Source: Nocardia pseudobrasiliensis NBRC 108224 (GTDB lineage: Bacteria; Actinomycetota; Actinomycetes; Mycobacteriales; Mycobacteriaceae). From it: a stretch of DNA of 64,000 nt. Where the stretch lies: NCBI RefSeq assembly GCF_001613105.1, contig NZ_BDBS01000045.1, positions 1-64,000 of the forward strand, written 5' to 3'. Within the stretch, counting starts at the first letter, position 1. The number at the start of each line of letters is the position of its first letter. A program made the translations under genes and the position numbers. Below the pieces are notes generated by a model. It was not told the DNA's origin. It made no database searches and saw only the letters and a list, made by a program, of their open reading frames with translations. Below are positions 57,326 to 64,000 of this stretch, one piece after another.

Positions 57326-58347
57326 CGCGCGCCTCCCAGCAACGGTGCCAGCACGGGCATTCCACTCAGATCGATCTCGGCGTTGAGCACGGGGCCGTTG
57401 GGCGTATCGGGCATGGCCGCGCGCAGGCGGCGCAAAAATTCGGTCAGATCCGCACCCGACTGCCGCGGTGTCGGCACCATCTGCGCGAGCAGGCGCAGCA
57501 CCGGGACGAGCATGTCGGTGGTGCCGGACAGATCCTGGCCGAGGACCGCGCCCAGATTCGCGATGCCGGGCAGCAGTTTCTCGGTGTGCATCCGCACACC
57601 CGCGTCGAAGGACTCCCGATTGTTCTGCAGCCGTGGGATGTTGCGGATCATGTCCACCATCACCTCGTTGGCCCCGGCGAAATTGCCCGCGCCGTAGAAC
57701 GCGGGTCCGAGCCGGGCCGCCAGTTCCGAGGGCGGCATGCGCTGGTTGTCGGTGACGATCTGCGCGACCTCGATAATCGACTGCGCCAGCGGGGTGAACG
57801 CCTTCATATCGTGGGAGACCTGGCTGATCACCGTCGCCATTTGCGGGGTCAGCACCGAATCGCCGGTCTGCGACAGGGTGCGCAGCATGCTGCCCATGGT
57901 GGCGTCGAAGATGGCGTCGGCGCGGCTGCCGGTCAGGTCGATGACGCTGTCGTCGCGCAGCGCCGAACCGCCCGCGCCGCGGCGCAGTTCGATCTCGCTG
58001 ATGCCGAACAGGTTCGCGGGGGCGTAGTCGACCTGCAGGCTGTTATCGATGCCGTGCAGCTGGGAACGGTCCAGCCGCAACGAGATCCGCTGCGTACCGC
58101 GCTCATCGGGTTCGATATCGGTGACCGTGCCGACCTGCACGCCGTCCACCCGCACCGGGGTTCCGGCCAGGACGCCGTCGCCGATCTGTTCGGTGTGCAG
58201 CGCGATGTGCAGGCCGTCCTCGGTGCGCAGTTCGCGATACAGCGCGTAGCCCGCGACGACGGCCGCGATCACCGCGATCGCGACCAGTCCGACGAATCGG
58301 GATCGGTGCTTGTCGACGGCCACTCCGGGCATTCCGTATTTCGGCAT
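57322..58347 (-). CDS. mceA: MCE-family protein MceA
   Basis: A 341-residue MCE subunit, first of six. Anchor at about 17-36 (FVGLVAIAVIAAVVAGYALY), MCE domain GVLAGTPVRVDGVQVGTVTDIEPDERGTQRISLRLDRSQLHGIDNSLQVDYAPANLFGISEIEL. At 341 residues it lacks the long C-terminal extension of Mce1A-type proteins. It starts 5 nt after yrbEB. Confidence 0.92.
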   Translation of the reverse strand: MPKYGMPGVAVDKHRSRFVGLVAIAVIAAVVAGYALYRELRTEDGLHIALHTEQIGDGVLAGTPVRVDGVQVGTVTDIEPDERGTQRISLRLDRSQLHGIDNSLQVDYAPANLFGISEIELRRGAGGSALRDDSVIDLTGSRADAIFDATMGSMLRTLSQTGDSVLTPQMATVISQVSHDMKAFTPLAQSIIEVAQIVTDNQRMPPSELAARLGPAFYGAGNFAGANEVMVDMIRNIPRLQNNRESFDAGVRMHTEKLLPGIANLGAVLGQDLSGTTDMLVPVLRLLAQMVPTPRQSGADLTEFLRRLRAAMPDTPNGPVLNAEIDLSGMPVLAPLLGGAR

Positions 58348-58352
58348 CGCGG

Positions 58353-59222
58353 TTACCCCGTGAAACTGATCGTCGCGTTGAAGCCCCAGAGCAGGATGGT
58401 GAGCACCATGTCGATGGCCACGATGGCCACCGAGGAGACGCGCACCGCGCGGCCGGAGGCGATGCCGACACCCTCGGGACCACCGGTCGCGAAGAAGCCG
58501 TAGTAGCTGTGGATGAGAATGACGACGGTGGCGAAGATGGCCACCTTGATCACCGCGGCGATCACGTCGAATCCGGCCACGAACTGGAAGAAATAGTGGT
58601 CGTACACGCCCGCCGACTGACCGTGCACCAGCGTGATCAGTCCGCGGCAGGACAGATACGCCAGGATCAGGCCGATCAGGAAGGTCGGCACGATCGAGAT
58701 GGCCCCGGCGATCACACGGGTGGTGACCACGAACGGCACCGAGCGCAGGCCCATCGCCTCGAGCGCGTCGATCTCCTCGGAGATGCGCATGGAACCGATC
58801 TCGGCGGTGATGCGGCAGCCCGCCTGCGCGGCGAAGCCGATGGCCGCCGCGATCGGCGCGAGTTCGCGGGTGGTGGCGTAGGCGGAGACGATGCCGGTGA
58901 CCGGGCCCATGCCCAGCATGTTCAGCATCGTGAACGATTCCACCGCCACCGAGGCGCCCATGACCAGACCGAGCACGATCATCATCGGAACCGTGCCGCC
59001 GCCGACGATGACCGAGCCGCGGCCCCAGGTCATATCGGAGATGATGCGCAGCGTCTCGTCGCGATAGTGCTTCAGCGTGGCCGGAATCGACGACAGCACC
59101 TGCCAGATGAACGACAGGACGAAGCCGAGGGCGTCGAATTTGGTGAGGATCAGCCCGCCGTGGCGCCGGTAGAGGCGGCTGAGCCAGCCCAGCCCCCTGG
59201 GGGCGTAAGTCGATGCGGCCAT
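58353..59222 (-). CDS. yrbEB: MlaE/YrbE-family permease B
   Basis: A 289-residue integral membrane permease of the Mce lipid ABC transporter. The conserved MlaE signature is ELAPIAAAIGFAAQAGCRITAEIGSMRISEEIDALEAMG (about 130-170), which couples to the ATPase. Pairs with YrbEA to form the heterodimeric channel. Start ATG 59222, one nucleotide after the yrbEA stop. Confidence 0.93.
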   Translation of the reverse strand: MAASTYAPRGLGWLSRLYRRHGGLILTKFDALGFVLSFIWQVLSSIPATLKHYRDETLRIISDMTWGRGSVIVGGGTVPMMIVLGLVMGASVAVESFTMLNMLGMGPVTGIVSAYATTRELAPIAAAIGFAAQAGCRITAEIGSMRISEEIDALEAMGLRSVPFVVTTRVIAGAISIVPTFLIGLILAYLSCRGLITLVHGQSAGVYDHYFFQFVAGFDVIAAVIKVAIFATVVILIHSYYGFFATGGPEGVGIASGRAVRVSSVAIVAIDMVLTILLWGFNATISFTG

Positions 59223-59223
59223 G

Positions 59224-60069
59224 TCACACCAGCCTCGTCGGCAGGAACATTTCAACGATCTGCGTGACGCCGAGGTTGACCACCGCGATGGACACCACCG
59301 ACAGCACCACGGCCGCGTTCACCGCATCGGCCACACCGCGCGGCCCGCCCTTGGCCTCGAGTCCGCGCTGGCAGGCGATGATCACCACGAGGAAGCCGAA
59401 CAGCACGGCCTTGAGCAGCGAGACCCACACATCGGCGACGGTGGTGAAGGAACCGAAGGTGGCCCAGTAGCTGCCCGGGGTGACGTTCTGGCCGCCGACG
59501 GCGACCGCGTATCCGGCCACGATGCCGACGAAGATGATGAGGATGTTCAGCAGCGGCGCGACCAGGATCATCGCGACCAGTCGCGGAATCACCAGCCGCG
59601 GAATCGGGCTGATGCCCATGGTGTTGAGCGCGTCGATCTCCTCGCGGATGGTCCGCGCGCCCAGATCCGCCGCGATCGCGGCCGCGCCCGCGCCGCCGAG
59701 CAGGAACCCGGTGGCCAGCGGTGCGCCCTGTTTGATCACGCCCAGGCCGCCGGTCGCGCCCAGCAGCGAATCCGCGCCGAGGGTGTGGATGAGGTTGCCG
59801 ACCTGGATCGAAACGATCACGCCGAACGGGATCGCGATGAGGATGGCCGGGATCGCGGTGACCGTCACCAGTCGCCACGCCTGCAGGATCGCCTCACGCC
59901 ATTCGAACTGTCCTCGTGCGATGCCGGTGACCGTGCCGGTCGCCGATTCGCGTGCGATATCCACTGCTCGGCCGAAGGTTCGCAAGGACGATACGACAGT
60001 GTCGGAGAAGTTCTTGCGGACGATACGAACAGCGGAGACGCTCGAGCGAGCCCGGGTCACCGTAGCCAT
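59224..60069 (-). CDS. yrbEA: MlaE/YrbE-family permease A
   Basis: A 281-residue permease, first gene of the mce operon. Conserved region ATGFLLGGAGAAAIAADLGARTIREEIDALNTMGISP in the middle matches the MlaE signature. Five membrane segments follow a 60-residue polar N-terminus. GGAG lies 6 nt before ATG 60069. No ATPase (mceG) gene is in the window; in mycobacteria a single unlinked ATPase serves all mce operons. Confidence 0.93.
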   Translation of the reverse strand: MATVTRARSSVSAVRIVRKNFSDTVVSSLRTFGRAVDIARESATGTVTGIARGQFEWREAILQAWRLVTVTAIPAILIAIPFGVIVSIQVGNLIHTLGADSLLGATGGLGVIKQGAPLATGFLLGGAGAAAIAADLGARTIREEIDALNTMGISPIPRLVIPRLVAMILVAPLLNILIIFVGIVAGYAVAVGGQNVTPGSYWATFGSFTTVADVWVSLLKAVLFGFLVVIIACQRGLEAKGGPRGVADAVNAAVVLSVVSIAVVNLGVTQIVEMFLPTRLV

Positions 60070-60369
60070 GCGCGGCTCCGGGATGGGCGGTGTGTCTCGA
60101 GTTTCAAAATCGTTCTCTCCGTGATGGGCGACACTGCCAACACGAAGCTATCGGTGACATCCAGTAACGGTAAAGTCAGTTAAGGTGTGACCATCGCCTC
60201 GAAATCGCTCGATTGCGACTGGATTCACACGCTGGTCAGAGGCACGAAAGCCATATTGACCGGCATTCTGCAACTGGTTATCAGCACAGATCGGCTATGC
60301 ATGTGACATACATCATGCACAGGAACGATCTTGTCAGCTAGATTTCCGCAATTTCCATTCGGAAGTTTA
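60070..60369. other. upstream region of the mce operon
   Basis: 300 nt without a gene, clearly more AT-rich than the flanks. It must hold the mce promoter; no consensus promoter could be fixed with confidence. An inverted repeat at 60298-60319 is noted separately. The exchanger gene ends at 60370 on the same strand. Confidence 0.6.
60298..60319. promoter_or_regulatory. inverted repeat upstream of mce operon
   Basis: TGCATG (60298-60303) and CATGCA (60314-60319) flank a 10-nt spacer TGACATACAT. A regulator such as a TetR/GntR-type mce repressor could bind here, but the site is about 230 nt from yrbEA. Confidence 0.35.
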
Positions 60370-61461
60370 TTACGGACTGACCGCCATGAAGACGAATGAC
60401 GCGAACAGAACCAGGTGGACCCCGCCCTGCAACAGGGTCGCGCGACCGGGCACGACGGTCAGCACGCCGACGACCACGGTCAGCGCCAGCAGCACCATCT
60501 GGGTCGCGCCCAGACCCAGGGTCAGCGGGGTGGAGATCCAGATGGTCGACAGCGCGATGGCCGGAATGGTCAGGCCGATACTGGCCATGGCCGAGCCCAG
60601 GGCCAGATTGAGACTGGCCTGCACGCGGCCTCGCCGGGCCGCGCGAACGGCCGCCAGGGTTTCCGGCAGCAGGACGAGCATCGCGATCACCACACCGACC
60701 ACCGAGCGCGGCAGGCCCGCGGCATGCACGCCGTTCTCGATCGATGGCGACACCATCTTCGCCAATCCGACCACGCCGACCAGCGCGACCAGCAGCAGCG
60801 CGAGGCTGAGCAGCGTGGAACGAACCGACGGCGGTTCATGACTCTCGTCCCCGGCGTCGTTGTCCTCGACGGGCAGGAAGTCATCGGGATGCCGAATCGT
60901 CTGCACGGTCACGAACAAGCCGTAGAGCAGCAGGGACGCCACCGCCGCGAAGGCCAGCTGCGATCCGGAGAACTCCGGCCCGGGCTTGCTCGTGGTGAAG
61001 GTCGGCAACACGAGACTCAGCGTGGCCAGCGTCGCCACGGTCGCCAGCGCCGCGCCCGTACCCTCGGCATTGAATACCGCCACCCCCCGACGCACGGCCC
61101 CCACCAGCAGTGACAACCCGAAGATGCCATTACAGGTGATCATCACCGCCGCGAAGACGGTGTCACGGGCCAGCGACGAGGCATCATCTCCGCCCGAGGC
61201 CATCAACGTCAGAATCAACCCGACCTCGATCACGGTCACGGCCACCGCCAACACCAGCGAGCCGAACGGCTCCCCCACCCGATGCGCGACCACCTCGGCA
61301 TGCTGCACGGCCGAAAGCACCGCCCCGACCAGTGCCAACACCACGACGATCACGGCGGGCCCGGCGGGATGGGTGAACCAGGCAATCGCCAGCACCACCG
61401 CCGCCAGTAGAGGAACCGCGGTTGTCCAGTGTCGGGTCAGCAGGCGCGTCATACCCACCAT
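60370..61461 (-). CDS. cation/proton exchanger, ChaA/CaCA type
   Basis: A 363-residue antiporter with about ten membrane segments and an acidic loop (VEDNDAGDESHEPPS) between two homologous halves. The half-motifs AHRVGEPFGSLVLAVAVTVIEVGLIL and VIAMLVLLPETLAAVRAARRGRVQASLNLALGSAMASIGLTIP contain the conserved Glu residues of Ca2+/H+ and Na+/H+ exchangers such as ChaA. The ATG at 61461 gives a full-length protein; the open frame upstream is a shadow of the methyltransferase and VIT genes. Confidence 0.88.
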   Translation of the reverse strand: MVGMTRLLTRHWTTAVPLLAAVVLAIAWFTHPAGPAVIVVVLALVGAVLSAVQHAEVVAHRVGEPFGSLVLAVAVTVIEVGLILTLMASGGDDASSLARDTVFAAVMITCNGIFGLSLLVGAVRRGVAVFNAEGTGAALATVATLATLSLVLPTFTTSKPGPEFSGSQLAFAAVASLLLYGLFVTVQTIRHPDDFLPVEDNDAGDESHEPPSVRSTLLSLALLLVALVGVVGLAKMVSPSIENGVHAAGLPRSVVGVVIAMLVLLPETLAAVRAARRGRVQASLNLALGSAMASIGLTIPAIALSTIWISTPLTLGLGATQMVLLALTVVVGVLTVVPGRATLLQGGVHLVLFASFVFMAVSP

Positions 61462-61526
61462 GATCCCAGCGAATTTCCAGCGTTCGGACAGAAGAGACAA
61501 TGATCGCCATCGGCGCGGCGGGGCAA

Positions 61527-62165
61527 TCAGTCCTTGCGCGCGATGAGCAGATGGGCCTTGATCGGTTTGTGCGCCAGCGCGCGGTGGTCCACCGTAAGCC
61601 CCGCACCCGCAAGGACGGCCGCGATCTCCTCCGGGGCGCGCAGATGGAAACCGTAGCGGGTGAACGGCATTCGGGCGGCGTCGGTGGGATCGGCGACGGC
61701 GATGACGGCGCGGCCGCCGGGCCGCAGGACTCGGGCCAGTTCGGGTGCCACGGGAGTGAGGGCGGGAACGAAGTAGAGCGTGTTGACCGTGATCAGCGCG
61801 TCGATGGAGGCGTCGGCCAGGGGGAGATCGGTGAGCGTGCCCGCGAGGATGCGCAGGCGCCCGGCGCCGATATCGGGCGCGAAGCGTGCCTTCGCACGGG
61901 CCGCCATATCGGGGGACGGCTCGATGCCGTGCACCGTGCCTTCCGCCCCGACACGGGCCAGTAGCAGCGAAAGGCCCACACCCCCGCCGAATCCGATATC
62001 CGCCGCCGCCCGGCCGGGTTCGAGTTCGGTGGCATCGACGGCGGCCTCGGTCAGTTGGCGATTGGTGCGGTTCAAAACCAGTGCCACGCCCTTGCCGAGG
62101 GCTCCGTGTGGATTGCCGAGCTGATCGGCGAGGGTGGACATGACGCGCGCGACAACGGGATTCAC
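61527..62165 (-). CDS. SAM-dependent methyltransferase, class I
   Basis: A 212-residue Rossmann methyltransferase. The SAM motif ADIGFGGGVGLSLLL (about 54-68), acidic strand end HGIEPSPDM and post-motif LPLADASIDALITVNTLYFV are standard for ubiE-like small-molecule methyltransferases. No substrate clue. GTG 62165 with TAGCAT 6 nt upstream; it is divergent from VIT copy 2 with 49 nt between starts. Confidence 0.88.
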   Translation of the reverse strand: MNPVVARVMSTLADQLGNPHGALGKGVALVLNRTNRQLTEAAVDATELEPGRAAADIGFGGGVGLSLLLARVGAEGTVHGIEPSPDMAARAKARFAPDIGAGRLRILAGTLTDLPLADASIDALITVNTLYFVPALTPVAPELARVLRPGGRAVIAVADPTDAARMPFTRYGFHLRAPEEIAAVLAGAGLTVDHRALAHKPIKAHLLIARKD

Positions 62166-62171
62166 GGGGCG

Positions 62172-62177
62172 ATGCTA
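62172..62177 (-). promoter_or_regulatory. candidate -10 element, leaderless methyltransferase mRNA
   Basis: TAGCAT (TANNNT) ends 6 nt before GTG 62165. Confidence 0.5.
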
Positions 62178-62201
62178 CGCCGATCCGGACGCGCGGCCGC
62201 C

Positions 62202-62207
62202 TAGTGT
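62202..62207 (+). promoter_or_regulatory. candidate -10 element, leaderless VIT copy 2 mRNA
   Basis: TAGTGT (TANNNT) ends 7 nt before GTG 62215. Both divergent genes in this 49-nt interval thus appear leaderless. Confidence 0.5.
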
Positions 62208-62214
62208 GCTGTTC

Positions 62215-62937
62215 GTGGAGCAGACCAGCGACAGTGCCACCCACCCGCACGAACCGCATGCCGAGGGCCTCGCCTCGCGGCTGAACTGGCTGCGGGCGGG
62301 CGTGCTCGGCGCCAATGACGGCATCGTGTCCACCGCGGGCCTGGTGGTCGGTGTCGCGTCCGCGACCGCCGCCACCGGACCGATTCTCACCGCGGGTGTC
62401 GCCGGATTGGTGGCGGGTGCGATCTCGATGGCGGCCGGTGAGTACATCTCGGTCAGCACCCAGCGCGACAGCGAGAGGGCGCTGCTGTCGAAGGAGCGTC
62501 GCGAACTGGCCGAGGAGCCGGATTACGAACTGGCCGAACTGGCCGAGATCTACCGGCGCAAGGGCCTGTCCGAGCAGACCGCCCGCCAGGTCGCCGAGGA
62601 GCTCACCGCCCACGACGCCTTCGCCGCCCACGCCGAGGCCGAATTGGGTTTGAACCCCGACGAACTCACCAATCCATGGCAGGCGGCGTTCTCCTCGGCG
62701 GTCTCGTTCACCCTCGGCGCACTGCTGCCGCTGCTGGCGATCCTGCTGCCGCCGGCGTCGTGGCGCATTCCGGTGACCTTCGCCGCGGTGTTGGTGGCAT
62801 TGGCGGTCACCGGATCGATCAGCGCCCGGCTCGGCGGCAGCAATCCGCGCCGGGCGGTGCTGCGGGTGGTGGTCGGCGGTGCGCTGGCCATGGCGGTGAC
62901 CTATGCGATCGGGCGGATACCGGGCGTTTCGGCGTAG
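62215..62937 (+). CDS. VIT/CCC1-family metal transporter (copy 2)
   Basis: A 240-residue paralogue of the gene at 38023-38745, same length and colinear: SRLNWLRAGVLGANDGIVSTAGLVVG, EYISVSTQRDSERALL, ELAELAEIYRRKGLSEQTARQVAEELTAHDAFAAHAEAELG, then three membrane segments. The acidic hairpin helix is the metal-binding domain of bacterial VIT proteins. The GTG start gives the same length as copy 1. Its 3' end overlaps trpS by 37 nt. Confidence 0.9.
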   Translation: MEQTSDSATHPHEPHAEGLASRLNWLRAGVLGANDGIVSTAGLVVGVASATAATGPILTAGVAGLVAGAISMAAGEYISVSTQRDSERALLSKERRELAEEPDYELAELAEIYRRKGLSEQTARQVAEELTAHDAFAAHAEAELGLNPDELTNPWQAAFSSAVSFTLGALLPLLAILLPPASWRIPVTFAAVLVALAVTGSISARLGGSNPRRAVLRVVVGGALAMAVTYAIGRIPGVSA

Positions 62938-63905
62938 GCGGGCAGCAGGCCGATCGCCTCGCGCGCCGCGATAACCTTGGGCCGGGCCAACTCTCGGGCC
63001 GCCGCGGCCCCCGCGGTCAGCAGATCGCCCAGGTCCTCGTCGATCAGTTCGTCGTATCGGCGGCGAATCGGTTCGACCAGCGCCACCACCGCATCGGCGA
63101 CCGTCCGCTTCAAATCGCCGTAGCCGCCGAAGGTTTCGGCCAGTCGCGCCGGTTCGGTCCCGGTGCAGGCGGACAGGATGGTCAGCAGATTCGCCACGCC
63201 CGGACGCTGTTCGGGATCGTAGGAGACCTCGGTGCTCCCGTCGGTGGTCGCCCGCATCACCTTGCGACGCAACACCTCCGGCGGATCGAGCAACCGCAGC
63301 GAACCCGCGGCGGCGACCGATTTGCTCATCTTGGCCGTCGGTGTGATCAGATCCATGATGCGCGCGGCCACCGGCGGATTGACCGCACGCGGCACCGTGA
63401 ACACCGGTCGATACGCCGCATTGAACCGCAACGCGATATCGCGGGCCAGCTCCACATGCTGGCGCTGATCCTCACCCACCGGCACCTCCTCGGTGTCGTA
63501 GAGCAGGATGTCGGCGGCCATCAGAATCGGATAGGTCAGTAGCGACACCCGAACCTGTTGTCCGCGCGCGGATTTCTCCTTGAACTGGATCATGCGCCGC
63601 GCCTCCCCGAAGCCGGCCACGCATTCGAGCAGATAGTGCAGTTCGGCGTGTTCGGGCACCTGCGACTGCACCGCGAACAGGCTGCGCCGCGGATCGACGC
63701 CGCAGGCCAGCAGCAGCGCCGCGAAGCTCGTCGTGCGCGCGCGGACCTCGGCCGGATCGTGCGGCAGGGTCAGCGCGTGCAGATCCGAGACGAATACGAG
63801 CGTCTCGCCCGGAATCTGCTGTCGCACCAGGGGTTCGATCGCCCCGAAGTAGTTGCCCAGATGCAATTCCCCGGACGGGGTGAAGGCGGTGAGTCGCCGA
63901 GCCAT
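62901..63905 (-). CDS. trpS: tryptophan-tRNA ligase
   Basis: A 334-residue class I aminoacyl-tRNA synthetase that charges tRNA-Trp. The HIGH-type motif is TPSGELHLGNYFGA near the start, the KMSKS loop is AKMSKSVAAAG at about 190, and PILMAADILLYDTEEVPVGEDQRQHVELARDIA is the tryptophan-site region. AAAGGA lies 6 nt before ATG 63905. Normal length. Whether the genome has a second copy cannot be seen. Confidence 0.94.
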   Translation of the reverse strand: MARRLTAFTPSGELHLGNYFGAIEPLVRQQIPGETLVFVSDLHALTLPHDPAEVRARTTSFAALLLACGVDPRRSLFAVQSQVPEHAELHYLLECVAGFGEARRMIQFKEKSARGQQVRVSLLTYPILMAADILLYDTEEVPVGEDQRQHVELARDIALRFNAAYRPVFTVPRAVNPPVAARIMDLITPTAKMSKSVAAAGSLRLLDPPEVLRRKVMRATTDGSTEVSYDPEQRPGVANLLTILSACTGTEPARLAETFGGYGDLKRTVADAVVALVEPIRRRYDELIDEDLGDLLTAGAAAARELARPKVIAAREAIGLLPAYAETPGIRPIA

Positions 63906-63963
63906 GGTCGGTCCTTTCGAATGGGACCGCCCGGCCGGGCCCGGCCTACCGTGGGACTGCGAT

Positions 63964-63989
63964 ACGGCCGCCCGGTCGGGCGGCCGTAG
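63964..63989. repeat. perfect hairpin upstream of trpS
   Basis: TACGGCCGCCCG (63964-63975) and CGGGCGGCCGTA (63978-63989) form a 12-bp stem with a 2-nt centre, 59 nt before the trpS start. It could end a transcript from beyond the window or lie in a trpS leader. No run of Trp codons accompanies it. Confidence 0.5.
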
Positions 63990-64000
63990 TTGTCGGGGTG

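Noticed and set aside
60370..62631. Reading the exchanger as a 753-residue protein
   Set aside because: The extra N-terminal part is antisense to the VIT gene and overlaps the methyltransferase in another frame; the exchanger is complete from 61461.
63906..64000. Tryptophan attenuator upstream of trpS
   Set aside because: A perfect hairpin is present but there is no leader peptide with Trp codons.

Overview
The window is GC-rich, densely packed DNA from a mycolic-acid actinomycete, most likely Nocardia or a close relative. The inference rests on gene content: a complete mce operon with two YrbE permeases, a KasA/KasB-type ketoacyl synthase beside a FadD32-like fatty acyl-AMP ligase and a DesA-type acyl-ACP desaturase, an EthA-like Baeyer-Villiger monooxygenase, mycothiol-associated DinB-fold proteins, secreted LIP-family lipases and a SigF/SigB-type sigma factor. 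No tRNA, rRNA, CRISPR array, insertion sequence or prophage was found.

Layout. 1-13 kb: alpha/beta hydrolase, ThiI, two tandem secreted lipases, three small genes, a stress-type sigma factor followed by a secreted serine protease, a TenA-fold protein, a DUF885 metallohydrolase, a small lytic-transglycosylase-like secreted protein and a TerC/DUF475 membrane protein. 13-17 kb: a four-gene operon joined by 4-nt overlaps (XRE regulator with a PLD-like tail, PLP aminotransferase, orphan PntA/alanine-dehydrogenase-like enzyme, DinB protein); this is the best candidate for an undescribed pathway. 17-22.6 kb: a MarR-controlled drug-exporter locus in which both the exporter and a YceI protein carry carboxypeptidase-regulatory-like beta-sandwich domains. 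22.6-31 kb: a KptA remnant, a GAF/PucR regulator, an extracellular PHB depolymerase, an SDR divergent from a nitroreductase-like protein across a promoter that contains an operator-like palindrome. 31-37.4 kb: thiolase and the KAS/FAAL/desaturase lipid genes. 38-46 kb: a VIT-family metal transporter, an AraC-DinB fusion with a DHFR-like reductase, zinc-finger proteins, an alkylation-repair-like operon (Ogt, 2OG-Fe(II) oxygenase, Ada-like zinc domain), an EthA-like monooxygenase with an AraC regulator, and a SnoaL-like gene broken by an inversion. 46-50 kb: cytochrome oxidase subunit I, a DUF218 protein, a class II aldolase and two proteins of unknown function. 50-60 kb: a YidC paralogue, a DUF6412 protein and the mce operon. 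60-64 kb: a cation/proton exchanger, a methyltransferase, a second VIT protein and TrpS.

How genes work together. The mce operon encodes an ABC-type lipid importer (two permeases, six MCE-domain proteins, one accessory protein) but no ATPase here. KAS and FAAL read away from the desaturase across a shared 334-nt region and probably act on long meromycolate-type acyl chains. Many starts lack a Shine-Dalgarno sequence and have a -10-like hexamer 6-7 nt upstream, which suggests frequent leaderless mRNAs. Functions are assigned from visible motifs and family knowledge only; no database search was run.
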